Shown piece after piece: positions 38,201-50,118 of a stretch of 64,000 bases of DNA. This DNA comes from Cornus controversa (Eukaryota > Streptophyta > Magnoliopsida > Cornales > Cornaceae). Made by a program: the position numbers and the translations under genes. Below the pieces are notes generated by a model, which saw only the letters and a program-made list of their open reading frames with translations, was not told the origin of the DNA and did no database searches. Location of the stretch: NCBI GenBank assembly GCA_026545225.1, contig CM048853.1, positions 44,904,755-44,968,754 on the forward strand. Direction: 5' to 3'. The first letter of the stretch is position 1; every line of letters begins with the position of its first letter.

Positions 38201-39859
38201 GGCAATTTTGACTATTGATAGTCTGGGGTGTGAAGGGAGATGATGCTATTGAGGAGACTGAATTTTAATCTCTTATTAATCCATCATGTATTAATCTTTC
38301 ACTGATCCATTCTGCAGTAGCAAGCAGATTAGGGACTTGCTGTTCACCCTCTTTGGCATGCTAAGGCTGCCATCTTAGCATGTTTCCTTCTCCCTTCTTT
38401 AAAGTAGGGAATGGTCTCTGTGGTGTAGAGGGTGGTGTTGATTAGAGTTTTTCACAACAAAATTGAGAATCAAAGAAAGAGGGATGGAGTGAAGACTGTA
38501 GCTGAATGCCAACCATTTCTCTTTGATTCTTGATTTTGTTGCAAAAACCTTTTATCAACACCACCTTCTACACCACATTATTTTGGCGACCACAGTGGGA
38601 GAGGGTTCCTCACGGCATGTTGAGATAATGACGGAATGCTCAGTATCCTATTCCGAATTTGGACCTCCTTCAGGCCCCAGTGCCCACATCTGGAACTGGA
38701 CAACAAGGTGCTCCAACACCCTTGCAATCTCTTCTGGCTTCACCCAATCAGCGGCTATATGATGAGCGCCCAGTTGAGCCAAACAACTTTATGCAAACTG
38801 GCCCACAAGGAGCGGTGGTGCTCGATACTCTTTTGGCAATTCAAGAAACTCTAAAACAGATTTGAGGAAAGCTCCTTTTCAAAAAGGCAAGAAATACAGG
38901 GGGAGGAGGAAGAGCTATTATTGGAATAATAGAGCCTCCTATTATTGATTTTATGGTGGACTTACGCTAAAGGAAGCTATTATAGGTTTAGGGTTTTAAC
39001 AAGGGCAAAATGCTTTTGGGGTTTTCAAATGGCAAGGGGTTGAAGAAGACTCCTGGATGCAGACTGAACTATTTTCATTGTAGGATTACCTCTGAATTTC
39101 TATTGATTTTTCTAGATTTTATAGTGCCGTGGCCCCTTATCCTACATTCCCATTGCTTGTCACTATAGTAAATTTTTCTTCCATAAAATACTGATAGATC
39201 TTATATATCTCTAAGTTTTTATTACCCATTTGATTTGGTTGAAGAAGGTGATAATTAGGTTTTAGAGGCTAATACTTTTTTAGAAAGGGTAAACTTGATG
39301 TGAAATTTTCATTGTTTTCTATTTGTACACATTTTTTTCCCTTAAAAATTTGTGTTTTTATTTCATAATCTCTCCATGAGGATATTTAGGTGCGATTACT
39401 GCTTATGATCTAGGTGCATTTCAAACCCATTCTTGAAATGGCATCATGACAGATTTTGTGATGACAAAACTTTTCTGGCTGAAAATATTTGCTCACCAAG
39501 TGTTCCTTAGATGCAAGAACCCGACAACATTAGTATGTTATGCCTCAAACAGTTTTATTTTTTTTTGTTGGCTTCCTTCCCTGCTACATCTCGGGGATTA
39601 TATCTGTTGATTTATGTTTCTTTCTTCTCCTTTTGCTTTCCCTACCATGTGTCAGGTTGATGACAATGATAGTGACGATGATCAGAGCTTGGAGAATGAT
39701 GATTCATCAGAAATGGCAGTCGACGGTCTGGAATCTCAGTTGAATTCAAATTGCACAGACGTGATGGTTGATGACACGAGGCCTAATGAAGCGGCTCAAG
39801 TAGAGGATGGATGGACAGTGGTTGCCTCTAGTCGGAACAGAGGTACAAGAAGGAACTAG
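32216..39859 (+). CDS. TSR2: Pre-rRNA-processing protein TSR2
   Basis: Four exons: 32216-32405, 32912-33000, 36593-36706, 39656-39859, all with GT/AG borders, giving 198 residues. TSR2 is a small acidic nuclear and cytoplasmic protein. In yeast it chaperones ribosomal protein eS26 and is needed for 20S pre-rRNA maturation to 18S. Seen: the N-terminal helical region with the WGG signature in ENEWGGRDSRHK, then DIFSWLTQSKEPLYIDDLEE. Helix-rich EEVAEKLLVMHEECLDGN follows, then an acidic linker (DDNDSDDDQSLENDD) and the conserved C-terminal DGWTVVASSRNRG. The start ATG is the first in frame. Introns 2 (3.6 kb) and 3 (2.9 kb) are inflated by transposon debris. No coding lesion is seen. Confidence 0.95.
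35330..36440 (-). mobile_element. L1-type LINE fragment in TSR2 intron 2
   Basis: The minus strand gives VRVSKGKYFPNSSF and KSGASWAWRSI (36382-36200), then a reverse-transcriptase zinc-binding block with CGLGSENIEHLLLLYP (near 35540-35500). This is the usual order of a plant L1 C-terminal half. Stops and frameshifts abound. A SINE splits it. Confidence 0.72.
35575..35726 (+). mobile_element. Au-like SINE with 20-bp target duplication
   Basis: A tRNA-derived head (GCGATGGCAAGTGCC and B box GGTCTCGGGTTTGAGAC) is followed by the body segments GGGGTAAGGCTAGCCGAC and ACCTCTCCCAGACCCCG. It ends at CACTGGGTTCGACCTT, all typical of plant Au-like SINEs. Perfect direct repeats TATCATCATTCACTATACCT flank it at 35555-35574 and 35727-35746. 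Confidence 0.93.
36707..39655 (+). other. TSR2 intron 3, unidentified repeat debris
   Basis: The 2.9-kb intron is less AT-rich than its neighbours between about 37.1 and 38.9 kb and holds short open frames on both strands. None matches a protein I recognise. An imperfect 60-bp palindrome sits near 38.5 kb, followed by TTTTGGCGACCACAG, which might be the primer-binding region of a decayed LTR element. Confidence 0.4.
38419..38577. repeat. Imperfect 60-bp palindrome (hairpin)
   Basis: Left arm 38419-38478 and right arm 38516-38577 are inverted copies with a loop of about 37 nt. Both share GTGGTGTAGA, GGTGGTGTTGAT and AGAATCAAAGA. It lies in a transcribed intron of TSR2. Confidence 0.8.
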
Positions 39860-40269
39860 GGTGCAACTCTTGATATATATTTTCCTGTTTTTCTGTGTTG
39901 TTTATTTTCAACTTGTACTCCTTTTCCCCCTCTGAGTGGTATGTAATTCTTCGAGGTCTGTTCCATCATCCATGTGCTAATTTTTTTACTTCTGCTTCAG
40001 TACGTACTATACGAAGTTGAGTGTTGTGGAGAGAGTCTTTCCAAATGAACATCATAATAATTTACAGTTAATGTTCAAATATTGATTGTGGGTAGTTTCA
40101 CATGGCATAAACATAAAGATAGAAGATATCTACTATCCTTTCACAACATTTTAGTGGAGTTGAGTTTGTTGCTTCTTGTTGTATCACAAATTAAGAAACA
40201 CACCAGCCACATTTAAATATTCTTAAGTTAAATGGAATCAAAATTGTCACAAACATAATTGTTCATCTT

Positions 40270-40890
40270 ACTGGTCAAGGATGGAAAAGTTGAATAGCAA
40301 TTCATAATGAAACAAGTGTGATTTACAAAACATTTAAAGAAAAGCTAGTCTCTTCCATACAGCCACAAACCTTACAATGCCAATGCCCTCAGCCCTCCAA
40401 AAAAGAAAAGTAAAAAAGTTTTTCGATCCTAGTTCTCTGGTATGACTATGACCATCTTCAAAATTAACAAACAATGTAGTTCTGAATACAATACTTGTCT
40501 CCTAGTCTTCCTTGGCTACAGTTAAAAATATACAAATCACCTTGATGACAAAAATTGAAATAGAACTTGTAGACTATATGTAACTCTGAATAAAATTCTT
40601 GCAGTTGCTGATGTTAAATAGATATGAGATGAGAGAACAGTATGCCACACTCATTGAAGAAATGGGCCCAATGAAGAAGGATAGTCTCTCTCCATTGCCT
40701 TAACCGCAACCCATAGAGGAGGCAATCTTTTTGTGCTTCTGCATTAGTTTTCCAACACCAGAATCGACTAGCATCTATATGTCCTGTGCAAAAGCATTTA
40801 TAAATGTCATCACTCAGGAATTTCAAAAATAAAAGTGCTAAAAATACTGAAACAATTACTATGTTGCGCCTCTTTTATGGAGAAGGCATG
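40270..40890 (-). repeat. NLR-cluster non-coding module, copy 1
   Basis: Marked by AAAGAAAAGCTAGTCTCTTCC, TTCTCTGGTATGACTATG, ACAGTATGCCACACTCATTG and AATACTGAAACAATTACTATG in order. It lies downstream of the first CC-NBS-LRR pseudogene and may be its former 3' UTR. No protein-coding content is convincing. Confidence 0.75.
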
Positions 40891-41583
40891 CATATATATT
40901 TTCAATAAGAGGGTAAGACATCTTCCTATCGAAATTATGGTCTTTGTTCATGGGACAGAAAGGGTAAAAAGATTAACACTACAAGAAAAAAATCATGTAG
41001 TTCAAGAATTTTGAACTTGCAATCTGGGGACAAGAGGATTCTTTCAATCACACAGCCATGATATATAATTAACTCAGTAGCTTGAATAATTAGATATTAC
41101 CTGATGTTTTAGGCTGGCTAAGCATTTTGTGTACATTGGAGATTGTGGAATAACTCCATTGGAAGGAGACCACATACCTGGTCAAAAAACAATACTTGAA
41201 GGAGAAAGGAAAAGCCATGCTAGCTATGATCAAATACAAAAACCACTGGTTCAATAATTGGTGTGTGACTGTTTCAATTGAAATACAGAGATTAAAGAAA
41301 TATTGAATTTCCAGGATAACAGCTCACCAAGAATCCTAAAAGAAGAAGGTCGTAATTGGAGGTTTAGAAGTTCCTTGCAGAATCCATTGAAAATTTGAAA
41401 TAAAAAAGGAAAGAAAAAGAAGTTAACTGAGCATTTCAACTTTTTCGTCTTTTTTGGTTGTAATGGAAAACTGTGAGAAAATAAAATATGGCGAAAAATA
41501 AAAGGACCTCTATAACTTGAAGAATTTTTTTACCATATACATAAGGATATGTGGGGAGTTATAATAGAAATTAAAAACTTTTA

Positions 41584-42040
41584 CCTGTGTATTGTGTTCT
41601 TTGGCTTCTGCTTTCTTCTTTCATTTTCCTCTGCTTCTACAATACAATAGTCCATCAAATTAAACCAGATTTATTATACATGTCACTGATGACAAACATT
41701 GGAATCATCATCATTAATTAAGATTGTACCTGCCAAAATGTGGAGGCACATGCTTGACTGAGAAATGAAGTTTCTCTGCAACCATCAATATGGAGAAAGT
41801 TGAGAATTCATCGGGGGATAGTCATAATGTGATTTGATCATCAATCTTTCTGGTGTTCCAAGTAACACAGAACTGGCATTGACAGTGCAAGGAACGTGGG
41901 TGGAAAACTAATATATAGAAAAGAAGTAACAACTTTGCTTATATAGTAGTAAAGAGTGTAGAACAAGTACCTGTGTGAAATTAGGGGGTTTTCCTACACG
42001 AATAGAAACCGGAGGAATCCAATGCAAGCAAGCATGAGTG
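41584..42040 (-). other. Candidate spliced 3' UTR of the CC-NBS-LRR pseudogene
   Basis: On the minus strand, sequence after the stop ends at a donor (CACACAG/GTACTT, near 41970). Two candidate exons follow with AG before and GT after: about 41777-41711 (AGAAACTTC to TTTTGGCAG) and about 41637-41585 (AAGCAGAGG to ATACACAG). This suggests a multi-exon 3' UTR. There is no direct proof of transcription. Confidence 0.4.
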
Positions 42041-45000
42041 TCAGTCGAAGTTTACGATGTCTTCACAATAATCGAGCTCTACATGGCGGATTAGCGAAAT
42101 CTTGGGCCAATCTTCCCCTTTGTCCCTTTGACAACGTGGTTTCAGCAATGGACATTTGTCTATACTCAGGTAAGAGAGGGAGTTGGGTAGCCCCTCTTCT
42201 GGCAAGGACTGGAGCTTAGGACATTTATAGATGGATAGATATTTAAGAGAGGTGAGGTGTTGAAGACCCTTATGATTCAGTGATTTCAGATTTGGAAGAG
42301 CACCAATCCAAAGAAAAGTGAGAGTGGTGGGCAATAGCCACTCTTCCGGAAATGACTCCAACTCTTCTTCTTCATATCCACCGCCAATGGAAAAATGTCC
42401 AAGAGATGGGAGTGTTTGCAAACCCCACTCTTCTCGGCCCTTCATGAGTTTCTCGCAATTATCAATCACAAGTTCATGTAGGTTGGATGGCACACCTCCG
42501 TCTGGAAATGACTCAACGTTTGGACAGCCATCGATACACAGTGATTGAAGAGATGGGAGGAGGGTGTGCATTCGTTGCGGCAATGCCATGAGATTCTCAC
42601 AATTCCAAATCTTTAAAAAAGTCAGATTGGGAGTGGGCAATCCTCCATGGGGAAAGGATACCATTTTAGGACAATCCTTTATACTAAGCTCCATCAGATT
42701 TTGAAGCTCTTCGTCGCTTGGAATTGAAAGCGTTTCAAAATTTATACAACCTGAGATCTCGAGGGAACGAAGCTTTGGGAAGAAACCTAATGACAGTGAT
42801 TTGAGAAGATCACAACTTCTGAATATTCTCAAAACTTCAATGGATGTGTGGTAATGCTCCATCCCTCCGGACAGGGGAAACCCCACATCTGAAAATGAAT
42901 CAAGGCCCGGGCATTCCTCTATATTCAACCTTACAAGTTTCATTAATTTGTACAATTCTGGCGACAGTTCCTTCAAGTTTGGCGTCCCTGAAATTTTCAG
43001 TACCTGAAGGGAACCCTGGTATTGCAGTTCCATCGGCAATTCCGTCAAGTTTGACATATTGGAGATATTGAATTTCTGAAGAGCATGTAGGTGTTGTAGC
43101 AGCTGGCCCACTTGATTTGACACAAGCTGTTGTCATCCAGAAATTGCTATTTTCCTTAAAGAAGGGACATGGTTGGGTAATTCACCGATCAACTTTGGAC
43201 AATTCACCAAAGAAAGCTCTAAAAGGCAAGAGAACTCTTCAGCTCCTAAAGCATGCCACTCTTTCCACTCCGACATGTCTACAAAGCTTAGTGTCTCCAG
43301 AGATTGAAATGGTTTGATCAAAGAAGAAGCATCCCCATAGAACTCCCTACCCACCTCCGTTATTGCTTTCATCCTTTCAATTCTTAGATATTTTAGAGAG
43401 GGTAGTTGCCCAATCGACGGCAAAGAATAGCAATTTTCACAACTTATAAGACTTAAGGATACCATGCTAAGAAATGAATGAGCTCCCTTCAACCAATCCG
43501 GAAAACTTGTGCCCCCGTACTTGAAGATTTTGAGATTCTTCAACCCAGCATGTGGTTGTAGTTTGTCAAGTACATCTATTTCATTTTGTGATTCATTAGT
43601 TTCGCCATCCCACTCCAACACCAACCCTTCAAGGTGCTTCTTATCATTCAGAATGGCCTCTGATGCATCAGAACCACTGTTTACATTTTGAAGCCCTAAA
43701 ATGCAGAGTTCCCCACGAAGTTGACACAGCCCATTCAACTCACTAATCTTTGACCCACTATTCTTGCCGATTACAAAATATGATAAATGTTGAAGATCTT
43801 TCGGTCTACTCATTTGCATCGGCATTTCAGCGAGTTTAGTTCCTCTAGTATCAAGATGGCGCAACTTAATTAGTTTTTCCATATTTACAGGCAGCTCAAT
43901 GAGACCTCCACAATATGACAAATCTAATGTTTGTAAATTGCACAAAGTTGTTACGGAATCATGTAACCGTTTGATTCTTGTTCTAGAGAGGCTCAAATAG
44001 CGTAAATGTATCAAATTTTCGATTGACGGGGGCAATTCAAATATCCTATATCGGGACAGAGATAGGACCCTTAAGCATCCCAGGCTTGGCAACATATCAT
44101 GTAATACCTTATTGCCCAAGAGATAACATTGTCTAACTCTTGAATATGATATGAATGTCCGTAAATACTTAACCTCATTAACAACTTTGAATTTCTCAAA
44201 CGTATCATATTCACCCCGAATATATGAGAAATGACGAACTTTTTCACAAATATAATCAAGTGGCTTGTCATCTTCCAACCTAAAACAAAACTCTTCAGAT
44301 ATATGTTGAGCAAAATCATGGATTAGGTCATGCATTACAAAATCAGAATTGGTGTTACTTAATCTTTGAAAAAAAGACCTGGACAATAATTCACGAAAGT
44401 AATTGTTACCTTCATCTTCAAGTAATTTATTACCTTTGGGTTGTTGTATAAGGTCTTCAGCTATCTATTTCTGTACTAATTTTTCTTTTTTAAATTTGTA
44501 ATCTCTCGAAAATATCGAACAATATGCGAAGCATCGCTTTAAATGCGAACAGAGATAATAATAACTCAATCTTAGAGTTGGAAGAATGTTGCTCTCCAAA
44601 TCCCATATCTTGCTTTTTAATATATTTTCCCATTCCTCAATGTCTAGTTTGGACCGCAAGAGACCTCCAAGTGATTTTATTGCTAAAGGGAGGCCTTTAC
44701 ACTGTTGCACAATTTCTTTACCAATCCCTTCTAGGTCTGAATGAGCCATATAATCTCCACTCCCAAATGCATGCTTTGCAAATAATGACCAACAATCTTC
44801 AAAAGGCAATTGCTGCAAGTGATGACTAGGAATGGTGCCCATTACAGATGCAACATTGTCAATGTGTGTTGTTACGATAATCCTACTATCCCGTGCTCTA
44901 GCTCTAAAAGGTCTTCTTAAGAGGTCCCAGTCAATATAACTGTCATTCCAAACATTATCTAAAACAATTAGAAATTTATTTCCCGTTAGGCTCTCTTTCA

Positions 45001-45801
45001 ATTTGATTTGAAGTTCATCAAGGTTATTGAAGTCATTTTTTGATGCAGTGACATCCGCAATAATTTTCTTTGTTATCATATAAATATCAAATGCTTCAGA
45101 AACGCAAACCCATGATTTCATATGAAAATTTTGACCCACTCTAGCATCATTGTAAACAATTTGAGCAAGGGTTGTCTTGCCAATTCCACTCATTCCTACA
45201 ATGGGGATCACATCAATCTCATTCCCAGTTGCATTGTGAGACAACAACAATTCAATTATCTTCTCTTTATCGTTATCCCGACCATAGACATCAGATTCAT
45301 CTACCAAAGAAGTGGTTGGCAGCCTTTGCCACTTTTTAATTCCAACATCGTCTTTCAAACCAAGGATATCTTTTTGTTTTACAAAAGATTCCAACATATC
45401 AATGATCTTCTCTATCATCGATTCTATATCATTATTAGATGAACAAGTAGAAGGAGAGATGATCATACCTTGTACCTGCTGATTGGTGCTGCCTTTGGAC
45501 TCAGCGTCCAACTTACTTTGCAACGCTTTGGTGGCAATCTCATCCAGTAAATCATCAGCATGGTAGATAGCATCTTGAAGCTCATCAAGCCAATCAACGC
45601 TGCATGGTTGCTAATCTGCTTGTCCTGCGCATCATCGAGCACTGCTCTAAGGGCCAGCAAAGTCATCTTCAGCTTCTTTAGGAGTCTATCACCATCTTTT
45701 TGTCTTGAAAAGAATTTCTTGAAATCACGAGGAGCCATCCGATCAAACAGAACTTGAAGGGAAGCCGAGAGAAAAGCTCCACCCACCAAAGCTTCAGCCA
45801 T
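42041..45801 (-). pseudogene. CC-NBS-LRR (RPP13-like/R1-type) pseudogene 1
   Basis: Nearly full-length intracellular immune receptor frame of about 1,250 codons without introns. Order: MAEALVGGAFLSASLQVLF start of the CC domain, NB-ARC with GMSGIGKTT, VCVSEAFD, FLIVLDNVW, SRIIVTTH and GLPLAI, then MHDLIHDFAQHI, then a long LRR region ending VNFD. Three lesions are visible. First, a frameshift near 45600, between ISNHAA and DWLDELQDA in the CC domain. Second, an in-frame TAG at about 44467 where the family has Trp (LVQ.WxAE). Third, an in-frame TGA at about 43136 where CQQLV is expected. The segments between 45523 and 42041 stay in one frame, so decay looks recent. Kinase-2 reads LDNVW rather than LDDVW. 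Confidence 0.9.
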
Positions 45802-46799
45802 GTTATTTTCTTCTGCAGAATAGCTAGCGAGAGAGAGTAGTGTTGAAGAAGGAGACTTCTTCAGACCAAGAAAGCACTCCAATTGGTGCACTAGAGGATG
45901 AGAAAAGAATATTAATCCATCTAGAGAAAGACCCATTTCACCTACTACTTGAAATAATTTTCGGAAAACTACACATGACAATAATGGAGGTTTTGGACTC
46001 TTGCGCATATATTTTTTAACGAACTATGCCAAAGACCAATGACTTAAACCAAGGGCATAACTCTAATTGTAAGAGATGCGGAATCTATACTTTTAAATAC
46101 ATTAATAGGTCATCAATTTCTTAGGGAACGAAGACAACTAAAAGTGTTTTGCTTCTTGTGCAGATGAAGCTAGGCAATGCAAATTAAAAGCTCTAGCTCC
46201 TTTGTGTGGCATGGTGGTCGGCCACCGGATGATGCGGAGAGGAATGAGTAGCTGCGAAGAGCCTCTTCAATTCCATTATTTTGTGGTCAACAAGGATCAA
46301 GTAAAGCTATCAATGGCAATACTAGTAAATTTGCTCAAAATTAGAAGTTGAGGCCAAGTTGGAATAATTTATGGAACCCACATGCCAATAATTGAGGCCA
46401 TGAACTAACAGTATATGTTTGTACCAAATGCTGGGTTTAGCGGATAGAATTTTCTTAAGAGGAAGGATAAAAGCATACATATGCCAATAAACACCAAGTC
46501 GATCTAACATCATCTAACTCATTGGAAACTGACCTTCCAAAGCTTACTACAGGAAGTGTTTTCTAAAATGAAAATTTGTGAATATATTTATTACCATGCT
46601 TTGGTTTCACATTTTCAGAAATTAGTATGGTTAACTTATAACAGCCTCTCTATTCTATAAAAAATATATACATTTTCATATCTGTTATGTCTTCTCAACA
46701 ATCAAACTGTGTCAAGAACCTTTTGCAAATCAAACAGTACCTAAGAAATGCATATATATGCAACCACCATCTACTTTAGAGCTCCGTCCTTCAACATTT
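45802..46799. other. Upstream region of CNL pseudogene 1
   Basis: Contains a 5' flank shared with the second copy (both have CTATGCCAAAGACCAATGAC, near 46028 and 50286), then AT-rich spacer. No other gene is recognised. Confidence 0.6.
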
Positions 46800-47300
46800 T
46801 ACAGGTCAAGGTTGGAAAAGTAAAAAAGCTAATTCAAAATGAAACAGTGAAAGAAAAGCTAGTCTCTTCCAAAGAGTTACAAACCTTATCATGTTCCCTC
46901 CAAACCCCCCAAAAAAGAAAAAGAAAACAGTTTTTCAATCCTAGTTTTCTGGTATGACCGTCTCCAAACTTAACAAACAAGCTAGTTCTGAATACAATAC
47001 TAGTCTCCATTGGCTATGGTTAAAATATACAAATCACTTTGATGATAAAAATTGATATAAACTTGTAAACTATATGTAACCTCCAAATGAAATTCTGGCA
47101 GTTGATGAGAGAACAGTATGCCACACTCATTGAAGAAATGGGCCAAATGATGAAGGATAGTCTCTCTCCATTGCCTTACCGCAACCCATAGAGGAGGCCA
47201 TCTTTTTGTGGTTCTGCATCAGTTTTCCAACACCAGAATCGACATTTCCAATAATGATAAGGTTTTTGTGGTTCTGCATCTTTTTGTGGTTCTGCATCAT
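46800..47300 (-). repeat. NLR-cluster non-coding module, copy 2
   Basis: Same order of segments as the copy near 40.3 kb, including AAAGAAAAGCTAGTCTCTTCC and ACAGTATGCCACACTCATTG. An internal short repeat of TTTTTGTGGTTCTGCATC occurs three times near 47200-47300. Confidence 0.8.
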
Positions 47301-47444
47301 GTCCAATAATATAAAGAGGAGGAACATTCAGCATTTCCTGTTCAATTACTCAACCACGAGTTTCAAGCAAAATTAGGAAGCAATAGAGCTTAAAAGGTCG
47401 GGAAAAAAAACAGAAGAATCATTTCTTAAACTGGTGTAGTGAGA

Positions 47445-48069
47445 AAGTAATATGCACTACAGGAAGGAATATTATAAAGCATAGGAATCACATTGATGAC
47501 CATCAAATTTGAATATGCACCACGAGACCATGGATTTGGACTGAAAAGCCGCCTTGGTATCCCTCTTGGGACATCATTAACTGGTGTGTAAGATGCAGCT
47601 AGCTGTCCACACAAGCGCCATTGGTGGGACGTCGTAATCTGCAAAAAAATCCCTTTAGCCAACCTCGAAAGCACATCATAGAGTCAGAAAACTAAAAGTT
47701 AAATACATACCGAATGAATATTTTTCCAAAATGCAGAAACAAAACCGATTGATTATGAGGACAGAGGAGGTAACCCCAAACTAAGAGTAACCAATAGGTA
47801 TTTAAATTAGAAATCCAAATCCATAACAAGCAAGGAATGAATTTAATCTAGAGTTTCAAAGCAATGAAGAACATATATTAGTATGTTGTTTGAAGGGTAT
47901 ATATTCAGCTGAAAATAATCACACTCACCCGAATAGCCTGCTCTGCATAAAGAGCATTGCAATTAGAAGACCAAATAGTTCACCAGCCAGACTCGTAAAC
48001 CTATTGATTATAGAGCATGTACCCAATATAGCCAGCAGGAATAGTTAAAGGGAAGTCCAAACACAAACC
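47445..48069 (-). pseudogene. Boron transporter (BOR) pseudogene fragment
   Basis: Two exon-like blocks match BOR1-type borate exporters. Block A, 48069-47929, has AG before and GTGAGT after. It reads VCVWTSL, a stop, [16 protein letters not shown], then [15 protein letters not shown], and needs a 1-nt shift to continue as QAIRG. Block B, 47638 to about 47445, starts after a good acceptor with DYDVPPMALVWTA. It then shifts frame to SYTPVNDVPRGIPRRLFSP and NPWSRGAYSN. Known BOR proteins have the same stretches in the same order, with about 90 residues between them that are missing here. With stops and frameshifts it cannot encode a transporter. Retained splice sites argue against a processed copy. 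It is unrelated to NLR genes and was probably carried into the cluster by duplication or capture. Confidence 0.85.
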
Positions 48070-48099
48070 CTGAATATTACAATGTTAAAGAAAAAAGAA

Positions 48100-48760
48100 A
48101 AGAAAACTAAGAATTATCAAAGATTGCCTACCTCATCAAAGAATCAAATGGGCAACTTTAGAGTTCAAATGGCACATGAATCAAGCTGTAGTTCCCTTCC
48201 AGCTTGCAAGCTGCCATTGATATAAGATCGAGTGATATGCTGACAGAATAAAACCCAAAGCTAATGGAACCTACGATACGTAGCTCAGGAAGTAATATTG
48301 ACAACCATAGCACAAGCAGAAGCTATCGAGATTTTCAAACATGTGTAGTTCCATCAAATAAATAGTAGTAGTTAATTAGTCAAAATTTAAGCATGTACCT
48401 GAGTGGCTCATGTAAGCGAATTTGAGGGGAAATTAAGTTCATAAACCTCGCCTGCAAGTGCACAAGGACGATGAAGTAGGTCTCAGAAATGTCACATTGA
48501 CCTTTTATATCATGGAATTGCTAATGTTTGTGATCAAATATATATCTGTACTAAAAATATGAATTGACAAAGACCATATGAGATCCAAAGGCACATTAAT
48601 CTTGTTTTGATTCTGTTCTGGCATGCATTAAATATATACTGCAACTAGTAGAACATTGAGGGATTTGCTTGCTTCATAAACTGAAACAGAACTCATATGT
48701 GTCCCATAGCTCAGAAGTCCACCATCGGAAACCATAGTGGTGGCTGAAGATACCAAGATT
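48100..48760. repeat. Cluster duplication block, partner of 51.8-53.2 kb
   Basis: Segments such as CCTTCCAGCTTGCAAGCTGCC and ACATTGAGGGATTTGCTTGC recur in the same order at about 51930-51950 and 53112-53135. The two blocks are diverged copies of one ancestral stretch. No protein is recognised. Confidence 0.75.
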
Positions 48761-49075
48761 CACAAGTATGTCAAGAATTATATCAAATAAATAAAAGTAA
48801 TTAATAACTCTTGCAAACTAGAATTCCAACATGACAGCTTGAGTGGCTCACCCAATATAAATCTTGATGTGGATGTTTGTGATCAATGGTTGTATTGAAA
48901 ATGTGACTTACCCGAGATCAATATTTCCCTGGTAACAGTGCAAGTTTCAAGAAAATCGGAGTATTTCATTATTTTTTTGTGCTCTTCTGGCTGTAATGGA
49001 TGAGTGTGAGAAAATAAATCTGAATGGAAAATATAAAAAGACTTCTGACTTACAAGAAAACAATTTAGCATACAG

Positions 49076-50118
49076 AGCAATAAGGATATCTGTTGCGCTA
49101 AATCATAGATTAGGTCATGCATTACAAAATCAGAATCGGGGTCATGACATAATTTTTGAAAAAAAAGACCTCGACACACACGAAAGTAGTAATCACCTGC
49201 ATCTTCCAATAATATATTATTTTTAGGTTGCTGCACAAGACCTAGGGCTATCCATAAATGGACTAATCCTAACTTTTTTAATTTGTAATCTTTAGGAAAT
49301 ATTGAACAATATGCAAAGCATCGTTTCTAATGCGAAGCAAGATATGATGATGTAATCTTAGAGCTGGAGGAATGTTAGGATCCAAATCTCATATCTCACT
49401 TTTTAATATATTTTTCCATTTCTCAATTTCTAATTGACTTCCGAGTGATTTTACCGCTAAAGGCAAGCCTCCACACTTCTTCACAATTTCTCTGCCAATT
49501 ATCTCTAGGTCTGGATAATTCATATGATCTCCATTCTCAAATGCATGCTATGCTTTGCAAACAATGACCAACAATCTTCCAATGACAATTGCTTCAAGTG
49601 ACAATAACTAGGAATAGTGCCCACGACTAATGCAACTTTATCCATGTGTGTGGTTATGATAATTCTACTTTCTCGTGCTCCAATTTTGAAAGGTCTTTTT
49701 AAAAGATCCCGGTGAATTGAATTATCATTCCAAACATTGTCTAAAACAATTAGAAATTTCTTCTCTAATGGCGTCTCTTTCAACTTGATTTGAAGTTGAT
49801 TAAGGTCATTATTTTCATTGGCTGATGTTGTAATAGCCTCAACAATTCTTTTTGTTACCCAAGAAACATCAAATTCATCGGAAACACATACGCATGCTTT
49901 CATATAAAAAATTTGATCCACTCTAGCATCATTGTACACAAGTTGAGCAAGAGTTGTCTTGCCCACACCACCCATTCCTACAATGGAGATCACTTGAATA
50001 TCATTCCCACACAACAAAATTCAATTATCTTCTCTTTGTCGTTGTCCCTACCGTAGACATCAGATTAAACTTGAACGGAAGCCGAGAGAAAAGCTCCACC
50101 TACCAAAGCTTCAGCCAT
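49076..50118 (-). pseudogene. CC-NBS-LRR pseudogene 2, truncated
   Basis: Starts MAEALVGGAFLSASVQV, then a stop, then SDVYGRDNDKEKIIE. The whole CC domain between is missing. The NB-ARC follows in another frame with QVISIVGMGGVGKTT, FLIVLDNVW and RIIITTH. Frame is lost again after CWSLFAKH near 49550. A last block has LVQQPKNNILLEDAGDYYF and VMHDLIYDLAQQIS, after which NLR similarity ends and no LRR is found. It shares upstream sequence and the LDNVW kinase-2 with pseudogene 1, so both come from one ancestor. Clearly non-functional. Confidence 0.88.

Noticed and set aside
47127..47327. Small protein MQNHKK-repeat frame
   Set aside because: It lies in the repeated non-coding cluster module, and the other copies do not keep the frame.
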